64,000 nt of DNA from Nematostella vectensis (lineage: Eukaryota; Cnidaria; Anthozoa; Actiniaria; Edwardsiidae). The position numbers and the translations under genes are program-made. The first letter of the stretch is position 1. Each line of letters starts with the position of its first letter. The notes below the pieces were generated by a model. It did no database searches. It had not been told where the DNA came from and saw only the letters and a program-made list of their open reading frames with translations. The stretch is from the NCBI RefSeq assembly GCF_932526225.1, contig NC_064044.1, positions 14,075,453-14,139,452 on the forward strand, in the 5' to 3' direction. Positions 9,471 through 22,600 of the stretch are shown here, piece by piece.

Positions 9471-9587
9471 GTCAGGATGGCCGAGCGGTCTAAGGCGCCA
9501 GACTCAAGGTTCAATGCCTTCTCGTCATGAATGGGAGAGTGTTCTGGTCTCCGAATAGAGGCGTGGGTTCGAATCCCACATCTGACA
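9471..9587 (+). tRNA. tRNA-Leu(CAA), near-standard
   Basis: Same type as the unit at 7230: A66 and AGAGG are the only changes. Confidence 0.75.
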
Positions 9588-9674
9588 CTATTTTTGGATT
9601 TTCTTTGGGCTACTCTTTCAACCCATACGCTATCTTTCATCTTGTGCCCTTATGATCTTCATGATTGAGAAAGT

Positions 9675-9791
9675 GTCAGGATGGCCGAGCGGTCTAAGGC
9701 GCCAGACTCAAGGTTCAATTCCTTCTCGTCATGAATGGGAGAGTGTTCTGGTCTCCGGATGGAGGAGTGGGTTAGAATCCCACTTCTGACA
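9675..9791 (+). tRNA. tRNA-Leu(CAA), B box damaged
   Basis: The 3' half reads GGAGGAGTGGGTTAGAATCC, changing the invariant C56 of the T loop. The 5' half is standard. Confidence 0.6.
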
Positions 9792-9877
9792 CTATTTTTG
9801 TATTTTCTTTTGGCTTCTCTTTTACTCCAACGCTATCTATCCTTATGTGCCATCACGATCTGTCTGTTTTATCAAGT

Positions 9878-9994
9878 GTGAGGATGGCGGAGTGGTCTAA
9901 GGCCACAGACTCAAGTCTCAATTCCTTCTCATGATGCATGGTATAGTCTTCTAGTCTCCGAAAGAAGGCGTTGATTCGAATCCCACTTCTGACA
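9878..9994 (+). tRNA. tRNA-Leu(CAA), GTGAGG class, probably a pseudogene
   Basis: GTGAGG start, GGCGGAG D stem, CCACAGA in place of GCCAGA, TTCTAG, and GTTGA in the T stem. Confidence 0.5.
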
Positions 9995-10080
9995 CTAATT
10001 TTGTATTTTCTTTTGTCTACTCTTTTACTCAAATGGTATCTTTGATCATGTACCATTATGATCTTTATGATTAATCAAGT

Positions 10081-10197
10081 GTCAGGATGGCCGAGCGGTC
10101 TAAGGCGCCAGACTCAAGGTTCAATTCCTTCTCATGATGCATGGTAGAGTGTTCTGGTCTCCGATTGGAGGCGTGGGTGCGAATCCCGCTTCTGACA
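10081..10197 (+). tRNA. tRNA-Leu(CAA), T loop damaged
   Basis: The T arm reads GTGGG-TGCGAAT-CCCGC: T55 is lost and one stem pair is weakened. The 5' half is standard. Confidence 0.6.
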
Positions 10198-10284
10198 CTA
10201 TTTTTGTATTTTCATTGTGCTACTCTTTTAACCCACACGCTATCTTTTATCATGTAGCATTATGAGCTTTATTATTACGCAAGT

Positions 10285-10401
10285 GTCAGGATGGCCGAGT
10301 GGTCTTAAGCGCCACACTCAAGGTTCAATTCCTTTTCACGATGCATGGGAGAGTGTTCTGGTCTCCGGATGGAGGCGTGGGTTCGAATCCCACTTCTGAC
10401 A
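10285..10401 (+). tRNA. tRNA-Leu(CAA), D arm and anticodon stem damaged
   Basis: GAGTGGTCTTAAGCG breaks the D stem, and CCACA costs one anticodon-stem pair. The 3' exon is standard. Confidence 0.6.
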
Positions 10402-10488
10402 CTATTTTTGTATTTTCTTTGTGCTACTCTTTTAACCCACACGCTATCTTTTATCATGTAGCATTATGAGCTTTATTATTACGCAAGT

Positions 10489-12935
10489 GTCAGGATGGCC
10501 GAGTGGTCTTAGGCGCCAGACTCAAGGTTCAATTCCTTCTCATGATGCATGGAAGTGTGTTCTGGACTCCAAATTGAGGCATGGGTTCTAATCTTACTTC
10601 TGACACTATTTTTGTATTTCCTTTATGGCTTCTATCTTACTCCAACGCTATCTATCCTTATGTGCCATCACGATCTGTCTGTTTCATCAAGTGTGAGGAT
10701 GGCGGAGCGGTCTAAGGCGCCAGACTCAAGTCTCAATTCCTTCTCATGATGCATGGAAGTGTGTTTTAGTCTCCGAAAGAAGGCGTTGGTTCGAATCCCA
10801 CTTCTGACACTAATTTTGTATTTTCTTTTGGCTACTCTTTTACTCAAACGGTATCTTTGATCATGTACCATTATGATCTTTATGATTAATCAAGTGTCAG
10901 GATGGCCGAGCGGTCTAAGGCGCCAGACTCAAGGTTCAATTACTTCTCATGATGCACGGTAGAGTGTTCTGGTCTCCGATTGGAGGCGTGGATTCGAATC
11001 CCACTTCTGACACTATTTTTGTATTTTCATTGGGCTACTCTTTCAATCCATACGCTATCTTTCATCATGTGCCCTTATGATCTTTATGATTCAGTAAGTG
11101 TCAGGATGGCCGAGCGGTCTAAGGCGCCAGACTCAAGGTTTAATTCCTTCTCATAATACATGGGAGAGTGTTCTGGTCTCCGAATGGAGGCGTGGGTTCG
11201 AATCCCACTTCTGACACTATTTTTGTATTTTCATTGGGCTACTCTTCTAACCCATACGCTATCTTTCATCATGTGCCGTTATGATCTTCATGATTCAGAA
11301 AGTGTCAGGATGGCCGAGATGTCTAAGGCGGCACACTCAAGGTACAATTCCTTTTCATGATGCATGGGAGAGTGTTCTGGTCTCCGATTGGAGGCGTGGA
11401 TTCGAATCCCACTTCTGACACTATTTTTGTATTTTCATTGGGCTACTCTTTCAATCCATACGCTATCTTTCATCATGTGCCCTTATGATCTTTATGATTC
11501 AGTAAGTGTCAGGATGGCCGAGCGGTCAAAGGCGCCAGACTCAAGGTTTAATTCCTTCTCATAATACATGGGAGAGTGTTCTGGTCTCCGAATGGAGGCG
11601 TGGGTTCGAATCCCACTTCTGACACTATTTTTGTATTTTCATTGGGCTACTCTTCTAACCCATACGCTATCTTTCATCATGTGCCGTTATGATCTTCATG
11701 ATTCAGAAAGTGTCAGGATGGCCGAGATATCTAAGGCGGCACACTCAAGGTACAATTCCTTTTCATGATGCATGGGAGAGTGTTCTGGTCTCCTAATGGA
11801 GGCGTGGGGTTCGAATCCCACTTCTGACACTATTTTTGTATTTTCATTGGGCTACTCTTTCAACCCATACGCTATCTATCCTTATGTGCCATTACGATCT
11901 GTAAGTTTCATCAAGTGTCAGGATGGCCGAGCGGTCAAAGGCGCCAGACTCAAGGTTTAATTCCTTCTCATAATACATGGGAGAGTGTTCTGGTCTCCGA
12001 ATGGAGGCGTGGGTTCGAATCCCACTTCTGACACTATTTTTGTATTTTCATTGGGCTACTCTTCTAACCCATACGCTATCTTTCATCATGTGCCGTTATG
12101 ATCTTCATGATTCAGAAAGTGTCAGGATGGCCGAGATGTCTAAGGCGGCACACTCAAGGTACAATTCCTTTTCATGATGCATGGGAGAGTGTTCTGGTCT
12201 CCTAATGGAGGCGTGGGGTTCGAATCCCACTTCTGACACTATTTTTGTATTTTCATTGGGCTACTCTTTCAACCCATACGCTATCTATCCTTATGTGCCA
12301 TTACGATCTGTAAGTTTCATCAAGTGTCAGGATGGCCGAGCGGTCTAAGGCGCCAGACTCAAGGTTCAATTCCTTCTCGTCATGAATGGGAGATTGTTCT
12401 GGTCTCCGAATAGAGGCGTGGGTTCGAATCCCACTTCTGACACTATTTTTGTATTTTCTTTGTGCTACTCTTTTAACCCACACGCTATCTTTCATCATGT
12501 GCCCTTATGATCTTCATGATTCAGAAAGTGTCAGGATGGCGGAGCGGTCTAAGGCGCCAGACTCAAGGTTCAATTCATTCTAGTCATGAATGGGAGAGTG
12601 TTCTGGTTTCCGGATGGAGGCGTGTGTTCGAATTCCACTTCTGACACTATTTTTGTATTTTCTTTTGGCTTCTCTTTTACTCCAACGCTATCTATCCTTA
12701 TGTGCCATCACGATCTGTCTGTTTTATCAAGTGTGAGGATGGCGGAGTGGTCAAAGGCCACAGACTCAAGTCTCAATTTCTTCTCATGATGCATGGTATA
12801 GTGTTCTAGTCTCCAAAAGAAGGCGTTGGTTCGAATCCCACTTCTGACACTAATTTTGTATTTTCTTTTGGCTACTCTTTTACTCAAACGGTATCTTTGA
12901 TCATGTACCATTATGATCTTTATGATTAATCAAGT
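10489..12935 (+). repeat. Higher-order block X, copy 1 (12 tRNA units)
   Basis: Unit starts: 10489, 10693, 10896, 11100, 11304, 11508, 11712, 11917, 12121, 12326, 12530, 12733. The first unit is a badly damaged class (GGCATGGGTTCTAATCTTAC in the T arm). 10693 and 12733 are GTGAGG class, and 11304, 11712 and 12121 are GCACA class; 11712 and 12121 also carry an extra G before the B box. 11100 is standard. 11508 and 11917 differ from standard only by TCAAAGG in the D loop. Confidence 0.9.
11100..11216 (+). tRNA. tRNA-Leu(CAA), fully standard
   Basis: Exons 11100-11137 and 11171-11216, intron 11138-11170. The mature sequence is identical to that of 9063. It is the one fully standard gene of block X copy 1. 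Confidence 0.92.
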
Positions 12936-13139
12936 GTCAGGATGGCCGAGCGGTCTAAGGCGCCAGACTCAAGGTTCAACTCCTTTTCATGATGCATGGG
13001 AGAGTGTTCTGGTCTCCTAATGGAGGCGTGGGCTCGAATCCCACTTCTGACACTATTTTTGTATTTTCATTGGGCTACTCTTTCAATCCATACGCTATCT
13101 TTCATCATGTGCCCTTATGATCTTTATGATTCAGTAAGT

Positions 13140-13256
13140 GTCAGGATGGCCGAGCGGTCTAAGGCGCCAGACTCAAGGTTTAATTCCTTCTCATAATACA
13201 TGGGAGAGTGTTCTGGTCTCCGAATGGAGGCGTGGGTTCGAATCCCACTTCTGACA
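13140..13256 (+). tRNA. tRNA-Leu(CAA), fully standard
   Basis: Intron 13178-13210. Second unit of block Y copy 1, with a complete mature sequence. Confidence 0.92.
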
Positions 13257-15368
13257 CTATTTTTGTATTTTAATTGGGCTACTCTTCTAACCCATACGCT
13301 ATCTTTCATCATGTGCCGTTATGATCTTCATGATTCAGAAAGTGTCAGGATGGCCAAGCGGTCTAAGGCGCCAGACTCAAGGTTCAATTCCTTTTTATGA
13401 TGCATGGGAGAGTGTTCTCGTCTCCGAATGGAGGCGTGGGTTTGAATCCCACTTCTGACACTATTTTTGAATTTTCATTGGGCTACTCTTTCAACCAATA
13501 CGCTATCTTTTATCATGTAGCATTATGAGCTTTATTATTACTCAAGTGTCAGGATGGCCGAGCGGTCTAAGGCGCCAGACTCAAGGTTCAATGCCTTCTC
13601 GTCATGAATGGAGAGTGTTCTGGTCTCCGAATAGAGGCGTGGGTTCGAATCCCACATCTGACACCATTTTTGGATTTTCTTTGGGCTACTCTTTCAACCC
13701 ATACGCTATCTTTCATCTTGTGCCCTTATGATCTTCATGATTTAGAAAGTGCCAGGACGGCCGAGCGGTCTAAGGCGCCGGACTCAAGGTGTAATTCCTT
13801 CTCGTCATGAATGGGAGAGTGTTCTGGTCTCCGGATGGAGGCGTGGGTTCGAAACCCACTTCTGACACTATTTTTGTATTTTCTTTTGGCTTCTCTTTTA
13901 TTCCAACGCTATCTATCCTTATGTGCCATCACGATCTGTCTGTTTTATAAAATGTGAGGATGGCGGACTGGTCTAAGGCGCCAGACTCAAGTCTCAATTC
14001 CTTCTCATGATGCATGGTATAGTGTTCTAGTCTCCAAAAGAAGGCGTTGATTCGAATCCCACTTCTGACACTAATTTTGTATTTTCTTTTGGCTACTCTT
14101 CTACTTATACGGTATCTTTGATCATGTACCATTATGTTCTTTATGATTAATCAAGTGTCCGGATGGCCGAGTTGTCTAAGGCGCCAGACTCAAGGTTACA
14201 CCTTCTCATGATGCATGGGAGAGTGTTCTGGTCTCCGAATGGAGGCGTGGGTTGGAATCCGACTTCTGACAGTATTTTTGTATTTTCGTTGGGCGACTTG
14301 TTTAAACCACAGGCTATCTTTCATCATGTGCCATTATGATATTTATGATTCCTCAAGTGTCAGGATGGCCGAGCGGTCTAAGGCGCCAGACTCAAGGTTT
14401 AATTCCTTCTCATAATACATGGGAGAGTGTTCTGGTCTCCGAATGGAGGCGTTGGTTCGAATCCCACTTCTGACACTATTTTTGTATTTTCTTTGGGCTA
14501 CCCACACGCTATCTTTTATCATGTTGCATTATGAAATTTATGATTCAGTAAGTGTCAGGATGGCCGAGCGGTCTAAGGCGCCACACTCAAGGTTCAATTC
14601 CTTTTCACGATGCATGGGAGAGTGTTCTGGTCTCCGGATGGAGGCGTGGGTTCGAATCCCACTTCTGACACTATTTTTGTATTTTCTTTGTGCTACTCTT
14701 TTAACCCACACGCTATCTTTTATCATGTAGCATTATGAGCTTTATTATTACGCAAGTGTCAGGATGGCCGAGTGGTCTTAGGCGCCACACTCAAGGTTCA
14801 ATTCCTTTTCACGATGCATGGGAGAGTGTTCTGGTCTCCGGATGGAGGCGTGGGTTCGAATCCCACTTCTGACACTATTTTTGTATTTTCTTTGTGCTAC
14901 TCTTTTAACCCACACGCTATCTTTTATCATGTAGCATTATGAGCTTTATTATTACGCAAGTGTCAGGATGGCCGAGTGGTCTTAGGCGCCATACTCAAGG
15001 TTCAATTCCTTCTCATGATGCATGGAAGTGTGTTCTGGACTCCGAATTGAGGCATGGGTTCTAATCTTACTTCTGACACTATTTTTGTATTTCCTTTTGG
15101 CTTCTATCTTACTCCAACGCTATCTATCCTTATGTGCCATCACGATCTGTCTGTTTCATCAAGTGTGAGGATGGCGGAGTGGTCTAAGGCGCCAGACTCA
15201 AGTCTCAATTCCTTCTCATGATGCATGGAAGTGTGTTCTAGTCTCCGAAAGAAGGCGTTGGTTCGAATCCCACTTCTGACACTAATTTTGTATTTTCTTT
15301 TGGCTACTCTTTTACTCAAACGGTATCTCTGATCATGTACCATTATGATCTTTTATGATTAATCAAGT

Positions 15369-15485
15369 GTCAGGATGGCCGAGCGGTCTAAGGCGCCAGA
15401 CTCAAGGTTCAATTCCTTCTCATGATGCACGGTAGAGTGTTCTGGTCTCCGAATGGAGGCGTGGGTTCGAATCCCACTTCTGACA
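15369..15485 (+). tRNA. tRNA-Leu(CAA), fully standard, second intron type
   Basis: Intron 15407-15439, of the type ending GCACGGTAGAGTG rather than ATACATGGGAGAGTG. Its copies at 22083 and 32248 carry GTGGC in the T stem (one mismatch), while the copy at 25534 does not. Confidence 0.9.
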
Positions 15486-16386
15486 TTATTTTTGTATTTT
15501 CATTGGGCTACTCTTCTAACCCATACGCTATCTTTCATCATGTGCCGTTATGATCTTCATGATTCAGAAAGTGTCAGGATGGCCGAGATGTCTAAGGCGG
15601 CACACTCAAGGTACAATTCCTTTTCATGATGCATGGGAGAGTGTTCTGGTCTCCTAATGGAGGCGTGGGTTCTAATCCCACTTCTGACACTATTTTTGTA
15701 TTTTTATTGAGCTACTCTTTCAACCCATACGCTATCTATCCTTATGTGCCATTACGATCTGTAAGTTTCATCAAGTGTCAGGATGGCCGAGCGGTCTAAG
15801 GCGCCAGACTCAAGGTTCAATTCCTTCTCGTCATGAATGGGAGATTGTTCTGGTCTCCGAATAGAGGCGTGGGTTCGAATCCCACTTCTGACACTATTTT
15901 TGTATTTTCTTTGTGCTACTCTTTTAACCCACACGCTATCTTTCATCATGTGCCCTTATGATCTTCATGATTCAGAAAGTGTCAGGATGGCGGAGCGGTC
16001 TAAGGCGCCAGACTCAAGGTTCAATTCCTTCTCTTCATGAATGGGAGAGTGTTCTGGTTTCCGGATGGAGGCGTATGTTCGAATTCCACTTCTGACACTA
16101 TTTTTGTATTTTCTTTTGGCTTCTCTTTTACTCCAACGCTATCTATCCTTATGTGCCATCACGATCTGTCTGTTTTATCAAGTGTGAGGATGGCGGAGTG
16201 GTCAAAGGCCACAGACTCAAGTCTCAATTTCTTCTCATGATGCATGGTATAGTGTTCTAGTCTCCAAAAGAAGGCGTTGGTTCGAATCCCACTTCTGACA
16301 CTAATTTTGTATTTTCTTTTGGCTACTCTTTTACTCAAACGGTATCTTTGATCATGTACCATTATGATCTTTATCATTAATCAAGT

Positions 16387-17202
16387 GTCAGGATGGCCGA
16401 GCGGTCTAAGGCGCAAGACTCAAGGTTCAACTCCTTTTCATGATGCATGGGAGAGTGTTCTGGTCTCCTAATGGAGGCGTGGGCTCGAATCCCACTTCTG
16501 ACACTATTTTTGTATTTTCATTGGGCTACTCTTTAAACCCATACGCTATCTTTCATTATGTGCCCTTATGATCTTTATGATTCAGTAAGTGTTAGGATGG
16601 CCGAGCGGTCTAAGGCGCCAGACTCAAGGTTAAATTCCTTCTCATAATACATGGGAGAGTGTTCTGGTCTCCGAATGGAGGCGTGGGTTCGAATCCCACT
16701 TCTGACACTATTTTTGTATTTTAATTGGGCTACTCTTCTAACCCATACGCTATCTTTCATCATGTGCCGTTATGATCTTCATGATTCAGAAAGTGTCAGG
16801 ATGGCCAAGCGGTCTAAGGCGCCAGACTCAAGGTTCAATTCCTTTTTATGATGCATGGGAGAGTGTTCTGGTCTCCGGATGGAGGCGTGGGTTCGAATCC
16901 CACTTCTGACACTATTTTTGTATTTTCTTTGTGCTACTCTTTTAACCCACACGCTATCTTTTATCATGTAGCATTATGAGCTTTATTATTACGCAAGTGT
17001 CAGGATGGCCGAGTGGTCTTAGGCGCCACACTCAAGGTTCAATTCCTTTTCACGATGCATGGGAGAGTGTTCTGGTCTCCGGATGGAGGCGTGGGTTCGA
17101 ATCCCACTTCTGACACTATTTTTGTATTTTCTTTGTGCTACTCTTTTAACCCACACGCTATCTTTTATCATGTAGCATTATGAGCTTTATTATTACGCAA
17201 GT
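16387..17202 (+). repeat. Higher-order block z, copy 1 (4 tRNA units)
   Basis: Unit starts: 16387 (GCAAGA in the anticodon stem), 16591 (GTTAGG, a T3-G70 wobble), 16795 (GCCAAGCGG) and 16999 (TCTTAGG and CCACA). The spacer of 16387 has the marker CTTTAAACCC, which also marks the copies at 26552 and 33266. Confidence 0.88.
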
Positions 17203-19649
17203 GTCAGGATGGCCGAGTGGTCTTAGGCGCCAGACTCAAGGTTCAATTCCTTCTCATGATGCATGGAAGTGTGTTCTGGACTCCGAATTGAGGCATGGGT
17301 TCTAATCTTACTTCTGACACTATTTTTGTATTTCCTTTATGGCTTCTATCTTACTCCAACGCTATCTATCCTTATGTGCCATCACGATCTGTCTGTTTCA
17401 TCAAGTGTGAGGATGGCGGAGCGGTCTAAGGCGCCAGACTCAAGTCTCAATTCCTTCTCATGATGCATGGAAGTGTGTTTTAGTCTCCGAAAGAAGGCGT
17501 TGGTTCGAATCCCACTTCTGACACTAATTTTGTATTTTCTTTTGGCTACTCTTTTACTCAAACGGTATCTTTGATCATGTACCATTATGATCTTTATGAT
17601 TAATCAAGTGTCAGGATGGCCGAGCGGTCTAAGGCGCCAGACTCAAGGTTCAATTACTTCTCATGATGCACGGTAGAGTGTTCTGGTCTCCGATTGGAGG
17701 CGTGGATTCGAATCCCACTTCTGACACTATTTTTGTATTTTCATTGGGCTACTCTTTCAATCCATACGCTATCTTTCATCATGTGCCCTTATGATCTTTA
17801 TGATTCAGTAAGTGTCAGGATGGCCGAGCGGTCTAAGGCGCCAGACTCAAGGTTTAATTCCTTCTCATAATACATGGGAGAGTGTTCTGGTCTCCGAATG
17901 GAGGCGTGGGTTCGAATCCCACTTCTGACACTATTTTTGTATTTTCATTGGGCTACTCTTCTAACCCATACGCTATCTTTCATCATGTGCCGTTATGATC
18001 TTCATGATTCAGAAAGTGTCAGGATGGCCGAGATGTCTAAGGCGGCACACTCAAGGTACAATTCCTTTTCATGATGCATGGGAGAGTGTTCTGGTCTCCG
18101 ATTGGAGGCGTGGATTCGAATCCCACTTCTGACACTATTTTTGTATTTTCATTGGGCTACTCTTTCAATCCATACGCTATCTTTCATCATGTGCCCTTAT
18201 GATCTTTATGATTCAGTAAGTGTCAGGATGGCCGAGCGGTCAAAGGCGCCAGACTCAAGGTTTAATTCCTTCTCATAATACATGGGAGAGTGTTCTGGTC
18301 TCCGAATGGAGGCGTGGGTTCGAATCCCACTTCTGACACTATTTTTGTATTTTCATTGGGCTACTCTTCTAACCCATACGCTATCTTTCATCATGTGCCG
18401 TTATGATCTTCATGATTCAGAAAGTGTCAGGATGGCCGAGATATCTAAGGCGGCACACTCAAGGTACAATTCCTTTTCATGATGCATGGGAGAGTGTTCT
18501 GGTCTCCTAATGGAGGCGTGGGGTTCGAATCCCACTTCTGACACTATTTTTGTATTTTCATTGGGCTACTCTTTCAACCCATACGCTATCTATCCTTATG
18601 TGCCATTACGATCTGTAAGTTTCATCAAGTGTCAGGATGGCCGAGCGGTCAAAGGCGCCAGACTCAAGGTTTAATTCCTTCTCATAATACATGGGAGAGT
18701 GTTCTGGTCTCCGAATGGAGGCGTGGGTTCGAATCCCACTTCTGACACTATTTTTGTATTTTCATTGGGCTACTCTTCTAACCCATACGCTATCTTTCAT
18801 CATGTGCCGTTATGATCTTCATGATTCAGAAAGTGTCAGGATGGCCGAGATGTCTAAGGCGGCACACTCAAGGTACAATTCCTTTTCATGATGCATGGGA
18901 GAGTGTTCTGGTCTCCTAATGGAGGCGTGGGGTTCGAATCCCACTTCTGACACTATTTTTGTATTTTCATTGGGCTACTCTTTCAACCCATACGCTATCT
19001 ATCCTTATGTGCCATTACGATCTGTAAGTTTCATCAAGTGTCAGGATGGCCGAGCGGTCTAAGGCGCCAGACTCAAGGTTCAATTCCTTCTCGTCATGAA
19101 TGGGAGATTGTTCTGGTCTCCGAATAGAGGCGTGGGTTCGAATCCCACTTCTGACACTATTTTTGTATTTTCTTTGTGCTACACTTTTAACCCACACGCT
19201 ATCTTTCATCATGTGCCCTTATGATCTTCATGATTCAGAAAGTGTCAGGATGGCCGAGCGGTCTAAGGCGCCAGACTCAAGGTTCAATTCATTCTAGTCA
19301 TGAATGGGAGAGTGTTCTGGTTTCCGGATGGAGGCGTGTGTTCGAATTCCACTTCTGACACTATTTTTGTATTTTCTTTTGGCTTCTCTTTTACTCCAAC
19401 GCTATCTATCCTTATGTGCCATCACGATCTGTCTGTTTTATCAAGTGTGAGGATGGCGGAGTGGTCAAAGGCCACAGACTCAAGTCTCAATTTCTTCTCA
19501 TGATGCATGGTATAGTGTTCTAGTCTCCAAAAGAAGGCGTTGGTTCGAATCCCACTTCTGACACTAATTTTGTATTTTCTTTTGGCTACTCTTTTACTCA
19601 AACGGTATCTTTGATCATGTACCATTATGATCTTTATGATTAATCAAGT
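17203..19649 (+). repeat. Higher-order block X, copy 2 (12 tRNA units)
   Basis: Unit starts: 17203, 17407, 17610, 17814, 18018, 18222, 18426, 18631, 18835, 19040, 19244, 19447. It matches X copy 1 at an offset of 6,714 bp. Unit 19244 reads GATGGCCGAG where copy 1 (12530) reads GATGGCGGAG, a marker shared with X copy 3 at 29409. Confidence 0.9.
17814..17930 (+). tRNA. tRNA-Leu(CAA), fully standard
   Basis: Intron 17852-17884. Counterpart of 11100 in block X copy 2. Confidence 0.92.
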
Positions 19650-22600
19650 GTCAGGATGGCCGAGCGGTCTAAGGCGCCAGACTCAAGGTTCAACTCCTTT
19701 TCATGATGCATGGGAGAGTGTTCTGGTCTCCTAATGGAGGCGTGGGCTCGAATCCCACTTCTGACACTATTTTTGTATTTTCATTGGGCTACTCTTTCAA
19801 TCCATACGCTATCTTTCATCATGTGCCCTTATGATCTTTATGATTCAGTAAGTGTCAGGATGGCCGAGCGGTCTAAGGCGCCAGACTCAAGGTTTAATTC
19901 CTTCTCATAATACATGGGAGAGTGTTCTGGTCTCCGAATGGAGGCGTGGGTTCGAATCCCACTTCTGACACTATTTTTGTATTTTAATTGGGCTACTCTT
20001 CTAACCCATACGCTATCTTTCATCATGTGCCGTTATGATCTTCATGATTCAGAAAGTGTCAGGATGGCCAAGCGGTCTAAGGCGCCAGACTCAAGGTTCA
20101 ATTCCTTTTTATGATGCATGGGAGAGTGTTCTCGTCTCCGAATGGAGGCGTGGGTTTGAATCCCACTTCTGACACTATTTTTGAATTTTCATTGGGCTAC
20201 TCTTTCAACCAATACGCTATCTTTTATCATGTAGCATTATGAGCTTTATTATTACTCAAGTGTCAGGATGGCCGAGCGGTCTAAGGCGCCAGACTCAAGG
20301 TTCAATGCCTTCTCGTCATGAATGGAGAGTGTTCTGGTCTCCGAATAGAGGCGTGGGTTCGAATCCCACATCTGACACCATTTTTGGATTTTCTTTGGGC
20401 TACTCTTTCAACCCATACGCTATCTTTCATCTTGTGCCCTTATGATCTTCATGATTTAGAAAGTGCCAGGACGGCCGAGCGGTCTAAGGCGCCGGACTCA
20501 AGGTGTAATTCCTTCTCGTCATGAATGGGAGAGTGTTCTGGTCTCCGGATGGAGGCGTGGGTTCGAAACCCACTTCTGACACTATTTTTGTATTTTCTTT
20601 TGGCTTCTCTTTTATTCCAACGCTATCTATCCTTATGTGCCATCACGATCTGTCTGTTTTATAAAATGTGAGGATGGCGGACTGGTCTAAGGCGCCAGAC
20701 TCAAGTCTCAATTCCTTCTCATGATGCATGGTATAGTGTTCTAGTCTCCAAAAGAAGGCGTTGATTCGAATCCCACTTCTGACACTAATTTTGTATTTTC
20801 TTTTGGCTACTCTTCTACTTATACGGTATCTTTGATCATGTACCATTATGTTCTTTATGATTAATCAAGTGTCCGGATGGCCGAGTTGTCTAAGGCGCCA
20901 GACTCAAGGTTACACCTTCTCATGATGCATGGGAGAGTGTTCTGGTCTCCGAATGGAGGCGTGGGTTGGAATCCGACTTCTGACAGTATTTTTGTATTTT
21001 CGTTGGGCGACTTGTTTAAACCACAGGCTATCTTTCATCATGTGCCATTATGATATTTATGATTCCTCAAGTGTCAGGATGGCCGAGCGGTCTAAGGCGC
21101 CAGACTCAAGGTTTAATTCCTTCTCATAATACATGGGAGAGTGTTCTGGTCTCCGAATGGAGGCGTTGGTTCGAATCCCACTTCTGACACTATTTTTGTA
21201 TTTTCTTTGGGCTACCCACACGCTATCTTTTATCATGTTGCATTATGAAATTTATGATTCAGTAAGTGTCAGGATGGCCGAGCGGTCTAAGGCGCCACAC
21301 TCAAGGTTCAATTCCTTTTCACGATGCATGGGAGAGTGTTCTGGTCTCCGGATGGAGGCGTGGGTTCGAATCCCACTTCTGACACTATTTTTGTATTTTC
21401 TTTGTGCTACTCTTTTAACCCACACGCTATCTTTTATCATGTAGCATTATGAGCTTTATTATTACGCAAGTGTCAGGATGGCCGAGTGGTCTTAGGCGCC
21501 ACACTCAAGGTTCAATTCCTTTTCACGATGCATGGGAGAGTGTTCTGGTCTCCGGATGGAGGCGTGGGTTCGAATCCCACTTCTGACACTATTTTTGTAT
21601 TTTCTTTGTGCTACTCTTTTAACCCACACGCTATCTTTTATCATGTAGCATTATGAGCTTTATTATTACGCAAGTGTCAGGATGGCCGAGTGGTCTTAGG
21701 CGCCATACTCAAGGTTCAATTCCTTCTCATGATGCATGGAAGTGTGTTCTGGACTCCGAATTGAGGCATGGGTTCTAATCTTACTTCTGACACTATTTTT
21801 GTATTTCCTTTTGGCTTCTATCTTACTCCAACGCTATCTATCCTTATGTGCCATCACGATCTGTCTGTTTCATCAAGTGTGAGGATGGCGGAGTGGTCTA
21901 AGGCGCCAGACTCAAGTCTCAATTCCTTCTCATGATGCATGGAAGTGTGTTCTAGTCTCCGAAAGAAGGCGTTGGTTCGAATCCCACTTCTGACACTAAT
22001 TTTGTATTTTCTTTTGGCTACTCTTTTACTCAAACGGTATCTCTGATCATGTACCATTATGATCTTTTATGATTAATCAAGTGTCAGGATGGCCGAGCGG
22101 TCTAAGGCGCCAGACTCAAGGTTCAATTCCTTCTCATGATGCACGGTAGAGTGTTCTGGTCTCCGAATGGAGGCGTGGCTTCGAATCCCACTTCTGACAT
22201 TATTTTTGTATTTTCATTGGGCTACTCTTCTAACCCATACGCTATCTTTCATCATGTGCCGTTATGATCTTCATGATTCAGAAAGTGTCAGGATGGCCGA
22301 GATGTCTAAGGCGGCACACTCAAGGTACAATTCCTTTTCATGATGCATGGGAGAGTGTTCTGGTCTCCTAATGGAGGCGTGGGTTCTAATCCCACTTCTG
22401 ACACTATTTTTGTATTTTTATTGAGCTACTCTTTCAACCCATACGCTATCTATCCTTATGTGCCATTACGATCTGTAAGTTTCATCAAGTGTCAGGATGG
22501 CCGAGCGGTCTAAGGCGCCAGACTCAAGGTTCAATTCCTTCTCGTCATGAATGGGAGATTGTTCTGGTCTCCGAATAGAGGCGTGGGTTCGAATCCCACT

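Larger units (their letters stand above)
6822..10488 (+). repeat. Diverged left-edge domain of the array, 18 units
   Basis: Starts: 6822, 7026, 7230, 7434, 7637, 7841, 8045, 8249, 8453, 8656, 8859, 9063, 9267, 9471, 9675, 9878, 10081, 10285. The order of unit types from 8045 to 10081 parallels that at 12121-14157 about 4,076 bp later, but with more base differences than copies inside the array show. It is therefore an older register of the same higher-order repeat. Only the unit at 9063 is fully standard. Confidence 0.85.
12936..16386 (+). repeat. Higher-order block Y, copy 1 (17 tRNA units)
   Basis: Unit starts: 12936, 13140, 13344, 13548, 13751, 13954, 14157, 14359, 14554, 14758, 14962, 15165, 15369, 15573, 15777, 15981, 16184. 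Standard: 13140 and 15369. 12936 has GGCTCGAATCC as B box. 13548 has a 32-nt intron and 14157 a 31-nt one. 14359 is followed by a shortened spacer (195-bp step). 13954, 15165 and 16184 are GTGAGG class. Confidence 0.9.
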
